In this document: in pieces, positions 44,284-53,552 of the stretch
How positions within the stretch are numbered: the first letter of the stretch is position 1
Layout: every line of letters starts with the position of its first letter
Assembly (NCBI RefSeq): GCF_032248455.1
Contig: NZ_JAVTTP010000001.1
Coordinates: 1,858,501 to 1,922,500, forward strand
DNA length: 64,000 bases
Source of the DNA: Pricia mediterranea
GTDB lineage: Bacteria; Bacteroidota; Bacteroidia; Flavobacteriales; Flavobacteriaceae
Direction of reading: 5' to 3'
Notes under the pieces: model-generated
Told to the model about the DNA's origin: nothing
The model's input: only the letters and a program-made list of their open reading frames with translations
The model's database searches: none
Program-made: the position numbers and the translations under genes

Positions 44284-45816
44284 ATGCCAAAGATCAAGGG
44301 AAAATTAGGTATTCAGGATTTTTACGATGCCATTTTTGATAATCGACCCGTTACCATAGACCCAAAAGCAACCGATACGGTCCGGAAAAGCTTCGAATTT
44401 TTAAAGGAATTTTCGAGGAACAAAATCATCTATGGCGTAAACACGGGCTTTGGGCCGATGACGCAGTACAAGATCAACGATTCCGAAATTGTTCAGCTGC
44501 AATACAACCTTATCCGTAGTCATGCATCCGGCACGGGCAATCCGATTCCCCCAAAATACGTAAAGGCGGCCATGTTGGCCCGCTTGAACACCCTGAGCCT
44601 TGGTAATTCGGGCGTACATTTCTCGGTCATCGATACCATGGTCGAGCTGATCAACAAGAACATTACTCCCCTTATCTACGAACATGGCGGAGTAGGCGCT
44701 AGTGGGGACTTGGTGCAATTGGCGCATTTGGCGCTGGTATTGATCGGGGAAGGCGAAGTATTCTACAAAGGGGAACGCAGACCGACCCAGGGCGTCTTCG
44801 AGGCCGAGGGCATCGAGCCTATCAAGGTAAAATTACGCGAAGGACTGGGACTCATCAATGGTACTTCCGTCATGACGGGTATCGGGATGGTGAACACCAT
44901 TTATACCCGGAGGCTGTTAGAATGGATGATTTCGTGCTCCTCGGCCATTAACGAAATTGTCAAAGCTTACGACGACCACCTCTCGGATGACCTGAACCGG
45001 ACGAAAAAGCATACCGGACAACGGGAAATCGCCCGTTCGATGCGCAGTCATCTAAAAGACAGTTCCCTCACCCGGAAACGGGAGCATCACCTGTACAAAG
45101 ACACCAACAGCGACGTATCTGTTTTTACTGAAAAGGTCCAGGAATACTATTCCCTTCGTTGCGTCCCCCAAATTCTAGGTCCCGTTTTGGATACCCTGAA
45201 CGAGGTGGAGCGCATCTTGATCGGCGAAGTCAATTCCGCCAACGACAACCCCATCGTGGATGTGGAAAAGAAGAACGTCTATCACGGCGGCAATTTTCAT
45301 GGGGACTATGTTTCCCTTGAAATGGATAAGCTGAAAATTGTGGTCACCAAAATGAGCATGCTGGCCGAAAGGCAGTTGAACTACCTTCTCAACCCCCATC
45401 TCAACGGTATTCTCCCCCCTTTTGTGAACTTGGGGACGCTAGGCCTTAATCTGGGGATGCAGGGGGTACAATTCACGGCTACCTCGACAGCTGCTGAAAA
45501 CCAGGCGCTGAGTAACCCGATGTACGTGCACAGCATCCCGAATAACAACGACAACCAAGATATCGTGAGCATGGGCACCAACGCCGCCCTGCTAACCAAA
45601 AAGGTCATCGAAAACGCTTTTGAGGTCATCGCGATCGAGATGATTACCGTAGTGCAGGCCATCGAATATCTAGACGTGAAAGATAAGGTATCGACCAAGA
45701 CCAGAAATATGTACGACGCCGTTCGAACAATTGTTCCCCCGTTCAAAAACGACGAAATCATGTACCCTTATGTTAACCAGGTGAAGGATTATATCACTAA
45801 CCACCGAAACAAATAG
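44284..45816 (+). CDS. Aromatic amino acid ammonia-lyase (tyrosine ammonia-lyase type)
   Basis: A 510-residue MIO-cofactor lyase. The self-forming MIO tripeptide Ala139-Ser140-Gly141 lies in EHGGVGASGDLVQLAHLAL. Other conserved points are the active-site Tyr50 in IIYGVNTGFGPM, the SANDNPIVDV segment near 320, and FVNLGTLGLNLGMQGVQFTA. From memory the sequence is strikingly like the tyrosine ammonia-lyase of Flavobacterium johnsoniae, including the loop LNTLSLGNSGVH. It would turn tyrosine into p-coumarate, the aryl starter of flexirubin, and release ammonia. Many databases label such genes histidine ammonia-lyase; the pigment context and similarity favour tyrosine. It leads the rightward gene series. 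Confidence 0.93.
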   Translation: MPKIKGKLGIQDFYDAIFDNRPVTIDPKATDTVRKSFEFLKEFSRNKIIYGVNTGFGPMTQYKINDSEIVQLQYNLIRSHASGTGNPIPPKYVKAAMLARLNTLSLGNSGVHFSVIDTMVELINKNITPLIYEHGGVGASGDLVQLAHLALVLIGEGEVFYKGERRPTQGVFEAEGIEPIKVKLREGLGLINGTSVMTGIGMVNTIYTRRLLEWMISCSSAINEIVKAYDDHLSDDLNRTKKHTGQREIARSMRSHLKDSSLTRKREHHLYKDTNSDVSVFTEKVQEYYSLRCVPQILGPVLDTLNEVERILIGEVNSANDNPIVDVEKKNVYHGGNFHGDYVSLEMDKLKIVVTKMSMLAERQLNYLLNPHLNGILPPFVNLGTLGLNLGMQGVQFTATSTAAENQALSNPMYVHSIPNNNDNQDIVSMGTNAALLTKKVIENAFEVIAIEMITVVQAIEYLDVKDKVSTKTRNMYDAVRTIVPPFKNDEIMYPYVNQVKDYITNHRNK

Positions 45817-45962
45817 AAAAGAGGGCAAAGAAGAGACGAAAGAGAAATAAGGTTCGCGGCTTTAAATATAGTCTCTTTTCGATATTTTGATCCTGTTTTT
45901 GTATCTTGTATCCTATATTGTTGTAGTACGTTCCCCTTTAACGAATTCAAAAAATATTACTT

Positions 45963-47096
45963 ATGAAAACCACGTTCACTTTACTCCTAACCGTATGCTT
46001 GACCGCTTTTAATACTTTTGCCCAAGACCTCGCCTTGGTACGGGAAAATAAAAAATTCGGGTATATCGACAAGTCCGCCAACTACGTTATCGAGCCCCGA
46101 TTCGATGATGCCAAATCCTTTAGCGATGGTCTGGCCGCAGCCGAACAGGATAAAAAATGGGGCTTTCTCAATGCTTCCGGCGAATGGGCCATTGAACCCC
46201 AGTATGACAAGGTCAAATATTTCAATTCGGGATACGCTTTGGTCTTGAAGGACGACCAATGGCAATATATCGACAAGAACAACCAAGTGCTCTACATTCC
46301 CGCTACGGAAGAAAAATTATACGATTTTGAGGATGGAGTCGCCTTCTGGCGGCAGGGCGATAAAGTGGGACTTTTAGGTACGGACGGTAAAATCGTGCTT
46401 GAACCTACTTATAGGACTATAAAGGATATTAAAAACGGACATGCCAAAGTCGAAAAGGGGGATGACCTGTGGGGCATGATCGATACCTCGGGGAAAGAAG
46501 TGATCCCTGCGGAATATGAGGATATCGGCAACACCTGGTCGCCGAACGGTGTCTATGGAAAAAAGAACGGGGTTTACGGAATCATCCACAACGGAAGCTT
46601 TAACCCCATCGAAGGCGCCACCGACGTTTGGATTTTTCACGGGGACTCCCAGATGACCTACGCCGAAAGGGATAAAAAAATCGGATATGTCGATAGCAGC
46701 GGAAAATGGGTGATCGAGCCGCAATTCGATAAGGCCAGGGCCTTTTCCGACGGACTCGCTCCCGTTGCCGATGGCAAAAAATGGGGCTATATCGATGAAA
46801 GCGGAAAAATGGTCATCGAGCCTCAATATCGGGATGCGGAAGTGTTTTCCGACGGAATGGCACCCGTCAAGGACAGGGACTGGGGTTTTATCGACACCTC
46901 GGGAAAACTGGTCATTCCCACGGATTACGATATCACGGCCGGTTTCGCCTTTTTAGCGGGAAATAACGAAAAGGGTTTTATTAACGGTCTTGCCCGGGTA
47001 AAGTCCAAAAAAGGATGGGGCTATTTTGACAAAAACGGCAAGCTGCTGGGGGATAAGTGGTTCGAGAATGCGGAACCCTTCGAATCGGTCGAATAG
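45963..47096 (+). CDS. WG-repeat protein, exported
   Basis: A 377-residue protein with a signal peptide (TFTLLLTVCLTAFNTFAQD) followed by about eight to nine WG (KWG) repeats of roughly 35-45 residues: FGYIDKSANYVIEPRFDDA, WGFLNASGEWAIEPQYDKV, IGYVDSSGKWVIEPQFDKA, WGYIDESGKMVIEPQYRDA, WGFIDTSGKLVIPTDYD. WG repeats form beta-rich solenoids or propellers and usually mediate binding. It is embedded in the pigment cluster between tyrosine ammonia-lyase and the ketoreductase; its part in pigment synthesis or placement in the outer membrane is unknown. The stop is 14 bp before the ketoreductase start. Confidence 0.85.
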   Translation: MKTTFTLLLTVCLTAFNTFAQDLALVRENKKFGYIDKSANYVIEPRFDDAKSFSDGLAAAEQDKKWGFLNASGEWAIEPQYDKVKYFNSGYALVLKDDQWQYIDKNNQVLYIPATEEKLYDFEDGVAFWRQGDKVGLLGTDGKIVLEPTYRTIKDIKNGHAKVEKGDDLWGMIDTSGKEVIPAEYEDIGNTWSPNGVYGKKNGVYGIIHNGSFNPIEGATDVWIFHGDSQMTYAERDKKIGYVDSSGKWVIEPQFDKARAFSDGLAPVADGKKWGYIDESGKMVIEPQYRDAEVFSDGMAPVKDRDWGFIDTSGKLVIPTDYDITAGFAFLAGNNEKGFINGLARVKSKKGWGYFDKNGKLLGDKWFENAEPFESVE

Positions 47097-47110
47097 TCAT
47101 ATTATTATTT

Positions 47111-47866
47111 ATGGACATGAAAGAGAAGGGCAAACAGAAGTATGCATTGGTGACCGGCGGGTCCAGGGGCATCGGAAGGGCCATCTGCATCCAACTAGCG
47201 AAGGACTCCGAGTATCGCATCCTTATCAATTATTACAGCAACGAAACGGCCGCCAAGGAAACCCTGAAGGCTGTGCATGATGCCGGCGGCCAAGGAGAGC
47301 TTTTGCCTTTTAACGTGACCGATGCCGCCAACGTAAAATCCGCTTTGGACAGCTGGCAAGAGACCAATGCCGGCGCCATCATCGAAGTAATCGTTAATAA
47401 CGCAGGTATCACTCAAGATGGCATGTTTATGTGGATGAAGGCAGAAGATTGGTCGAAGGTCATCGATACCAGCCTCCACGGTTTTTTCAATGTAACCAAC
47501 CATCTGATCCAAAAACTTCTGGTCAACAAATACGGGAGAATCGTCAATATGGTGTCCGTTTCAGGCTTGAAGGGCACGCCCGGCCAGACTAACTATTCCG
47601 CGGCAAAAGGTGCGGTAATCGGAGCGACCAAAGCCTTGGCACAGGAAGTGGCCAAAAGAAACGTCACGGTGAACGCCGTGGCCCCGGGCTTCATCGCAAC
47701 GGACATGACGCAAAATCTGGATGAAAAGGAGCTAAAAAAAATGATTCCTGCCAATCGCTTCGGAACCGCGCAAGAAGTGGCCCATTTGGTATCTTTTTTA
47801 GCTTCGGAAAAATCGGGCTACATTACAGGAGACGTTATCAATATCAACGGAGGGATCTATTCTTAA
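47111..47866 (+). CDS. 3-oxoacyl-ACP reductase (FabG-like SDR) of the aryl-polyene pathway
   Basis: A 251-residue short-chain dehydrogenase. The NADPH-binding motif TGGSRGIGRA is at residues 15-24, NNAG at 96-99, and the catalytic Ser149, Tyr162 and Lys166 (NYSAAKG) are all present. It should reduce the 3-ketoacyl-ACP intermediate in each polyene extension cycle, before dehydration by the hotdog proteins. The ATG at 47111 is chosen; an upstream GTG at 47057 would start within the WG gene. Placement between the lyase and the ketosynthase/ACP block argues for a dedicated pigment reductase rather than the housekeeping FabG. Confidence 0.93.
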   Translation: MDMKEKGKQKYALVTGGSRGIGRAICIQLAKDSEYRILINYYSNETAAKETLKAVHDAGGQGELLPFNVTDAANVKSALDSWQETNAGAIIEVIVNNAGITQDGMFMWMKAEDWSKVIDTSLHGFFNVTNHLIQKLLVNKYGRIVNMVSVSGLKGTPGQTNYSAAKGAVIGATKALAQEVAKRNVTVNAVAPGFIATDMTQNLDEKELKKMIPANRFGTAQEVAHLVSFLASEKSGYITGDVININGGIYS

Positions 47867-48134
47867 TTTCAGGCTATACCCAAACCGTTCAACCGGCAAT
47901 GTGTTCCTGGACGACCCAAGACTATGGCCGCACACTGCGTCCCCAGTCAGGCACTACTGACCGCATCAGGGTTGGGGTCAGCATCAGGTAGGCGACAACC
48001 TTCAAATCCATTTTATCACTCTTGAAGTGCGTTGGGGACAAGATATCGCCACGCTGGGCAATTTTAAAACCAAAACTTCGTTAGAGTCCCAAACTTTAGT
48101 ATATTTATTTACAAACGACTAGCTAAAGAGAAGA

Positions 48135-49352
48135 ATGAGGAGAGTAGTAATCACAGGCACGGGCATTTATTCCTGTATCGGTAAGAATTTAGAGGATGTT
48201 AAGACATCGCTCTACGAAGGCCGGTCGGGAATCGTCCATGATCCCGAACGCGATGCCTTCGGATTTCGATCCCCGATTACGGGCATGGTCGAAAGCCCGA
48301 ACCTCAAACCCTTATTATCCCGCAGGCAGCGTATCAGCATGGGCGAAGAGGCTCAGTACGCCTATATGGCCACTATCGAAGCCCTGGAAAATGCACGGAT
48401 CGACCAGGATTTTTTGAACGACCACGAAGTAGGCATTCTATACGGTAACGATAGCACGGCCCGTTCGACGGTCGAGTCGGTCGATACCATGCGCGAAAAG
48501 GGTGATACCACCTTAGTGGGTTCGGGGGCGATTTTTAAGGCCATGAACTCCACAGTAACGATGAACCTTTCTACAATTTTCAAACTTCGGGGCATCAATC
48601 TGACCGTCAGTGCGGCCTGCGCCAGCGGTTCGCATTCCGTCGGGCTGGCCTATCATTTAATCAAAAGCGGACTGCAAGAATGCATTATCGCGGGGGGAGC
48701 ACAGGAAATCAATCCCCTTGCAATGGGCAGTTTCGATGGACTGGGGGTTTTTGCGACGAATACGGAACATCCCGAAAAGGCGTCCCGCCCGTTTGACAGA
48801 GATCGTAACGGATTGGTACCCAGTGGCGGGGGGGCTACCCTTATCATAGAAAGCTATGAATCGGCCTTAAAGCGGGGTGCACCCATTTTGGGAGAGATTC
48901 TGGGCTACGGATTTTCATCGAATGGGGACCATATTTCTACGCCCAACGTTGAAGGCCCGACCAAAGCCATGAAAAAGGCACTGGCCGATGCCAACCTATC
49001 CGTCTCGTCCATAGATTATGTCAACGCCCACGCCACATCGACTCCGGTCGGTGATACGAACGAAGCCAAGGCGATAGACGCTGTTTTTGGGCAAAACCAT
49101 CCGTACGTTAGCTCGACAAAATCAATGACGGGCCACGAATGCTGGATGGCCGGGGCGAGTGAAGTCATTTATTCCCTGTTGATGATGCGGCACGATTTTA
49201 TCGCCCCGAACATCAATCTGGAAAATCCGGACGAAGACTCCGCAAAACTTAACCTTGTTAGGAAAACTTTAGATAAAAAAATTGACGTATTTTTGTCAAA
49301 TTCTTTTGGCTTTGGCGGAACGAATTCCGCTCTAATCGTCAAAAAATGTTAG
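48135..49352 (+). CDS. Beta-ketoacyl-ACP synthase (FabF-type) of the aryl-polyene pathway
   Basis: A 405-residue condensing enzyme with a complete triad: Cys162 in SAACASGSHSVG, His299 in VNAHATSTPVGD, and His334 in SMTGHECWMAGASEVI. It resembles FabB/FabF and would elongate the aryl-primed chain with malonyl-ACP. Its stop lies 6 bp before the ACP start, so the two are made together. The 268-bp spacer upstream has no ORF; a TATATTTA sequence at 48100-48107 is a weak -7-like match, so a separate promoter here is possible. Confidence 0.93.
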   Translation: MRRVVITGTGIYSCIGKNLEDVKTSLYEGRSGIVHDPERDAFGFRSPITGMVESPNLKPLLSRRQRISMGEEAQYAYMATIEALENARIDQDFLNDHEVGILYGNDSTARSTVESVDTMREKGDTTLVGSGAIFKAMNSTVTMNLSTIFKLRGINLTVSAACASGSHSVGLAYHLIKSGLQECIIAGGAQEINPLAMGSFDGLGVFATNTEHPEKASRPFDRDRNGLVPSGGGATLIIESYESALKRGAPILGEILGYGFSSNGDHISTPNVEGPTKAMKKALADANLSVSSIDYVNAHATSTPVGDTNEAKAIDAVFGQNHPYVSSTKSMTGHECWMAGASEVIYSLLMMRHDFIAPNINLENPDEDSAKLNLVRKTLDKKIDVFLSNSFGFGGTNSALIVKKC

Positions 49353-49358
49353 CTGAAA

Positions 49359-49607
49359 ATGGTGATGACCAAGGAAAATATTATTGAAAAGGTTGATGCA
49401 TTCCTCATCGACGATTTCGAAGTGGAAGAGGAAGCATTAGTACCTGAGGCCAACCTTAAGGACGCCCTTGATCTTGATAGTCTCGATTTTGTCGACCTTG
49501 TGGTCGCGGTAGAGAGCAATTTTGGGGTAAAGTTAACGGGAGAGGATTTCGTAAATATTCACACGCTTCAGAATTTCTACGACCTCATCGAAAGAAAGTT
49601 GGGCTAA
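49359..49607 (+). CDS. Acyl carrier protein (pigment cluster, first)
   Basis: An 82-residue acidic carrier protein. The phosphopantetheine attachment serine is Ser41 in DALDLDSLDFVDLVVA, matching the DSL motif, and helix II carries the usual hydrophobic and acidic pattern. It is tucked between the FabF-type synthase and the acyltransferase. A second ACP lies 12 kb downstream, so one may serve the aryl-polyene chain and the other the dialkylresorcinol acyl chain. Activation needs a phosphopantetheinyl transferase such as the one at 3353-3997. Confidence 0.93.
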   Translation: MVMTKENIIEKVDAFLIDDFEVEEEALVPEANLKDALDLDSLDFVDLVVAVESNFGVKLTGEDFVNIHTLQNFYDLIERKLG

Positions 49608-49639
49608 TCGAGACCGCAGCGCATTACAAAACCCGGAAC

Positions 49640-50524
49640 ATGGCTACGGAGTGGGAAGGAAAATCTAGAGGTACTCTTTTGGGGTACCAAATCTATATTT
49701 TCTTTCTCCGAAATTTCGGCATAACCGCGGCATATGCCCTTCTACGAGTGGTCATCGTATATTACACGCTGTTTTCTCCGAAGAGCAACCGCGACACCTA
49801 TGCTTATTTCCGTAAAAGACATGGGTTTTCAAGGGCTAAAAGCATTATAAACATATATAAAAGCTATTATACTTTCGGCCAGACCCTGACCGATAAGGTC
49901 GCTATTTCAATTGGACTTAGAGAAAAGTTCACCTACGCCCACAATGGTATCGAGCACATCGACAACCTGCTCAAAGAAAATAAAGGGGGCATCTTGATCA
50001 GTGGCCATGTAGGCAACTTCGAGATTTCCCATTATTTCTTGGAAGATCGCTACCATATTTCCAATATCAGTATGGTGACTACCCACGCCGAGCACCAAGA
50101 TATAAAGGAGTATATGGAGCGTATTTCCGCAAAGTCACATTTGGAGTTTATTGTGGTCAAAGACGACATGTCGCATATCTTCGAAATCCATAAAGCTATC
50201 GACGAAGGCGGATTGGTGGTATTCACTGGAGATAGGTATATGCCAGGTTCGAAGACGTTGACAGAGAATTTTTTGGGCAAAGAAGCGCATTTCCCGATGG
50301 GTCCCTATCAACTGGCCTCACGGTTGAACCTACCGGTACTGTTCGTATATTTTATGAAAGCCTCGAAACGGCACTACGAACTCTATGCCCAATCGGCCGA
50401 ATTCAAGGCCCGGGACGCACAGGGCTTGTTACAGGAATATAGCGAAAGTATGGAGGGTATCCTAAAGGAATATCCCCTGCAATGGTTCAACTATTATGAC
50501 TTTTGGAAAGACAGGAAAGAATAG
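49640..50524 (+). CDS. LpxL/HtrB-type lysophospholipid acyltransferase
   Basis: A 294-residue membrane-associated acyltransferase of the lipid A lauroyl/myristoyl transferase family. It has an N-terminal hydrophobic stretch (ITAAYALLRVVIVYYTLF) and the catalytic H-x4-E motif in GILISGHVGNFEISHYFLE. GGLVVFTGDRYMPGSKTLTENFLGK follows, with the downstream FPMGPYQLASRLNLPVL region. Homologues occur in aryl-polyene and flexirubin clusters, where they are thought to attach the polyene acyl chain to an acceptor. Here the acceptor may be the dialkylresorcinol, giving the flexirubin ester, or a membrane lipid. It follows the ACP by 32 bp. Confidence 0.85.
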   Translation: MATEWEGKSRGTLLGYQIYIFFLRNFGITAAYALLRVVIVYYTLFSPKSNRDTYAYFRKRHGFSRAKSIINIYKSYYTFGQTLTDKVAISIGLREKFTYAHNGIEHIDNLLKENKGGILISGHVGNFEISHYFLEDRYHISNISMVTTHAEHQDIKEYMERISAKSHLEFIVVKDDMSHIFEIHKAIDEGGLVVFTGDRYMPGSKTLTENFLGKEAHFPMGPYQLASRLNLPVLFVYFMKASKRHYELYAQSAEFKARDAQGLLQEYSESMEGILKEYPLQWFNYYDFWKDRKE

Positions 50525-50658
50525 CGGCTTACCTTTCGAGCACAGCAAAAGCTGCGGTGCATTGAAAGTCCGTCGTACAGGATGCGAGATAGCTTGCTGG
50601 CCACATCGGATACTGTACGGCTAACAATTTTATTAATAAAAAACAGGTTGAGTTTTTT

Positions 50659-51585
50659 ATGAAAGAGGTACTGATCATACACTACTCCCAAACCGGGCAG
50701 TTGACTAAGATTATGGAGAATATAAGCAGTACGCTTAGCGGCGATACGGTCAATGTTTCCCATTACGAAATCGTTCCCGACCCCCGGTATGATTTCCCTT
50801 GGGACCCGCAGCGATTTTACGACGTGTTTCCTGAGAGCTTTCTGCAGATACCTGCCGACTTCCATCCTCCCGGGGCGGAAATCCTCAGTAAAAAATATGA
50901 TTTGGTAATCCTAGGCTATCAGGTGTGGTATTTGACCCCGTCCATCCCTATAAATTCCTTTTTGAAATCGGATTTTGCGAGTAAACTTTTGAAAGACACC
51001 CCCGTGGTATCCGTGGTGGCCTGTCGGAACATGTGGATCCAGGCTCAAGAAAAAGTCAAGCGGTTGCTGGCCTCGGTCGATGCCCGGCTGGTCGGTCACA
51101 TTGCCATGGTCGATCGGCACATCAACCATGTCAGTGTGATCACCATCCAACGTTGGATGCTAGCAGGAAAAAAGGATAGCTATCTCGGGATATTCCCAAA
51201 GTCCGGGGTGTCGGATGCCGATATCGGCGATGCCGTGAAATTTGGCCATCCGATTAAGGATGCCCTACTCGCGGACGATTTTTCGAACTTGCAGCACGAC
51301 TTGCTACAGCGCGATGCCCTCCGGGTAAATCCTTTCTTGGTACGTACCGACGAAAGAGGCAACGTGCTGTTTTCGAAGTGGGCAAACCTGATTATTAAGA
51401 AAGGCGGTCCGGGAGACCCCAAACGCCTGAAATGGATTGGTTTGTTCAAATATTATTTGTTATTTGCCATCTGGGTCATAGCCCCAATAGTTTTTGTGGT
51501 ATTTTTGCTCACTTATTTTCCCATGACCCGAAAACGGAACAGGGAAAGAAAGTATTACTCTTCCGTAGCTCTAAAGCGTACATGA
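50659..51585 (+). CDS. darA: DarA homologue (dialkylresorcinol-forming, flavodoxin-like)
   Basis: A 308-residue protein with a flavodoxin-like N-terminus (VLIIHYSQTGQLTKIMENI, phosphate-binding loop) and a membrane segment near the C-terminus (YYLLFAIWVIAPIVFVVFLL, about residues 263-283) followed by a basic tail. It corresponds to the protein known in dialkylresorcinol loci as DarA, proposed to oxidise or aromatise the cyclised intermediate made by DarB; I assign it by resemblance and by its fixed place before DarB. The stop codon overlaps the DarB start (ATGA), so the two are translationally coupled. The membrane anchor suggests the resorcinol is finished at the inner membrane. Confidence 0.82.
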   Translation: MKEVLIIHYSQTGQLTKIMENISSTLSGDTVNVSHYEIVPDPRYDFPWDPQRFYDVFPESFLQIPADFHPPGAEILSKKYDLVILGYQVWYLTPSIPINSFLKSDFASKLLKDTPVVSVVACRNMWIQAQEKVKRLLASVDARLVGHIAMVDRHINHVSVITIQRWMLAGKKDSYLGIFPKSGVSDADIGDAVKFGHPIKDALLADDFSNLQHDLLQRDALRVNPFLVRTDERGNVLFSKWANLIIKKGGPGDPKRLKWIGLFKYYLLFAIWVIAPIVFVVFLLTYFPMTRKRNRERKYYSSVALKRT

Positions 51586-52718
51586 TGAAGGACGTTTACA
51601 TAACCCGGATCGCGAAATTTTTGCCCAACGCCCCGGTCGATAATGAACAAATGGAGCAAAGGTTGGGCGTAATCGACGGCAAGGCTTCCAAAGCCAGGCG
51701 TCTCGTACTGCGCAACAACAAGATAAAAACCCGGTACTACGCGCTTGACGAAAATGGCAACGTAACCCATAACAACGCCCAACTGACCGCTACGGCCATC
51801 AAGGCACTTTGTGACAGTGATTTTACGGTGAAGGACATGGAATTATTGTCTTGCGGCACCTCGAGTCCCGATCAGATATTGCCTTCCCACGCCAGTATGG
51901 TACACGGTTTTTTACAAAATCGGAACATGGAGATCAACTCTCCCTCCGGGGCCTGTTGCTCAGGAATGAACGCCCTCAAATACGGGTACCTCTCCGTGAA
52001 GGCGGGTCAGACCAAAAATGCCGCTTGCGCCGGCAGTGAACGTACGTCTACTTGGATGAAAGCGGATGTTTTTGCTAACGAGGTCGCCCACCTTAAAGAG
52101 CTGGATGACAATCCGATTTTGGCATTCAACAAGGAATTTTTACGTTGGATGCTCTCCGACGGGGCCGGGGCCGTGCTATTGGAAGGCGAACCCAATGGGC
52201 AGCATCCCATAAAAATCGAATGGATCGACGGGTATTCGTATGCCCATGAAATGGAAACCTGTATGTACGCCGGAGCAGAAAAGGAGGATGACGGTCACCT
52301 GACGCCCTGGAGTGAAATACCTGCGGAGCAGTGGGGCAAAAAATCGCTGTTCGCCATGAAACAGGATACCCGTCTATTAGGCGCCAACATTTTAAAAAAA
52401 GGGGTCGATAGTCTAAAACAGGTCTACGAGAAACACAATATTGGTCCCGATAATGTTGATTATTATCTGCCCCATATCTCCTCTTACTATTTCAAACAAG
52501 GTCTATATAACGAAATGAAAGCACAGGGTGTGGAGATGCCTTGGGAAAAATGGTTTATGAACCTCGAACACGTCGGCAATATCGGAGCCGCATCAATCTA
52601 TGTGATGTTGGAGGAGCTGATAGCGTCCGGAGGGCTCAAGAAAGGGGACAAAATCCTCTTCCAAGTTCCCGAAAGTGCTCGTTTCTCGTATATGTACGCC
52701 TATCTTAGCGTTTGCTAA
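51582..52718 (+). CDS. darB: DarB homologue: ketosynthase III-like dialkylresorcinol synthase
   Basis: A 378-residue thiolase-fold protein starting at the ATG that overlaps the darA stop; an alternative ATG is at 51585. The active-site Cys126 lies in PSGACCSGMNALKYGYL, the His of the KAS III triad is in YYLPHISSYYFKQG, and the Asn is in HVGNIGAASIYVMLEEL. DarB enzymes join two beta-keto or enoyl acyl thioesters by Michael and Claisen chemistry to give the dialkylcyclohexanedione, which DarA aromatises. The product is the resorcinol half of flexirubin. The long upstream frame seen in the same phase is an overlap with darA and not part of the protein. Confidence 0.9.
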   Translation: MMKDVYITRIAKFLPNAPVDNEQMEQRLGVIDGKASKARRLVLRNNKIKTRYYALDENGNVTHNNAQLTATAIKALCDSDFTVKDMELLSCGTSSPDQILPSHASMVHGFLQNRNMEINSPSGACCSGMNALKYGYLSVKAGQTKNAACAGSERTSTWMKADVFANEVAHLKELDDNPILAFNKEFLRWMLSDGAGAVLLEGEPNGQHPIKIEWIDGYSYAHEMETCMYAGAEKEDDGHLTPWSEIPAEQWGKKSLFAMKQDTRLLGANILKKGVDSLKQVYEKHNIGPDNVDYYLPHISSYYFKQGLYNEMKAQGVEMPWEKWFMNLEHVGNIGAASIYVMLEELIASGGLKKGDKILFQVPESARFSYMYAYLSVC

Positions 52719-53155
52719 TGGCGGGAACGAATCATCATATCGCCTCCGGAGACCTACTGGAAAGCCTGATTCCTCAAAAACGTCCTTTTGTCATGGTCGA
52801 TACCTTGGCCGAGTATGGGGAACACCACGTGGTATCCCATTTTACCGTAACGGCCGATCATATCCTGGTCTCCAAAAGCCGCTTTTCCGCCCCGGGCTTA
52901 ATTGAAAACATGGCCCAGACCATTGCATTGCATACCGGTTATAAATTTCACCTGTTACGACAGCCGGCCCCCACGGGCTACATCGGTGCTATCAAGAAAG
53001 CGGAAATCTTTCAACTCCCCATGGTATCGGAAACCTTGGTAACACGGGTAGAAATACTACACGATATTATGGGGGTCAGCTTAGTTAGGGCCAAGGTGGA
53101 GTGTGAGGGGGCGTTGATGGCTTCAAGCGAGTTGAAAACGGCTTTGGCACCGTGA
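52718..53155 (+). CDS. Hotdog-fold 3-hydroxyacyl-ACP dehydratase-like protein (first)
   Basis: A 145-residue hotdog protein whose ATG shares a base with the DarB stop (taATG). The central helix APGLIENMAQTIALHTGY has the acidic residue of FabA/FabZ enzymes, and the sheet ends IGAIKKAEIFQLPMVSETL. The FabZ catalytic histidine of the GHFP motif is not present: the equivalent region reads SKSRFSAPG. This pattern resembles the ApeP-like dehydratases of aryl-polyene clusters rather than FabZ. The expected role is dehydration of 3-hydroxyacyl-ACP to create conjugated double bonds. Confidence 0.83.
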   Translation: MAGTNHHIASGDLLESLIPQKRPFVMVDTLAEYGEHHVVSHFTVTADHILVSKSRFSAPGLIENMAQTIALHTGYKFHLLRQPAPTGYIGAIKKAEIFQLPMVSETLVTRVEILHDIMGVSLVRAKVECEGALMASSELKTALAP

Positions 53156-53552
53156 AGCGAAGCCCATGTCGGGAACGGAGAACTAAATCGGAAACCAGTA
53201 TGTATAAGGCGCAAAAGAACCAAGAATCGAGGTGCTGACCGAAAATCCCATGAAATATCAGAGTTCGATCGACCATTATATTTCAATGCGTCTTCAGCTT
53301 TTTAAATTTGGGTCCCACCAATAAAATAGTGCCTCAATGTCGACCCTGGGGATGGGTAAACTAAACCATTATGGATTGGAAATTTATAGGTTCTGACAGC
53401 AATGGAATTGCAAATGGTTATTGGGTTATTTAGTTGGTATGTCGGAAAACCCAATAACGCAATAACCCTTCAAGTAATACATGAGACTAAAATGTTTCTG
53501 CCAACTAAAGTAGCTGCAATAGAACTACAGGATTTCAACCTTAGACTAAATA
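53156..53552. other. Gene-free spacer inside the pigment cluster, with hairpin
   Basis: 397 bp between the two hotdog genes without a credible ORF. It holds a perfect 11-bp inverted repeat, GTTATTGGGTT (53417-53427) and AACCCAATAAC (53448-53458), with a 20-nt loop. A partial extra copy of the unit follows on each side (GGGTTATT, GCAATAACCC). There is no T tract, so it may be a small repeat element or an mRNA processing site rather than a terminator. I see no clear promoter. Confidence 0.6.

Noticed and set aside
44284-45816. Histidine utilisation (hut) gene
   Set aside because: There are no hutU, hutI or hutG neighbours; the gene sits in an aryl-polyene context and its sequence is closer to flavobacterial tyrosine ammonia-lyase.
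51432-51581. A 50-residue N-terminal extension of DarB
   Set aside because: This stretch is the 3' end of darA read in another frame. The ATG at 51582 overlaps the darA stop, and the protein from there begins like a KAS III enzyme.
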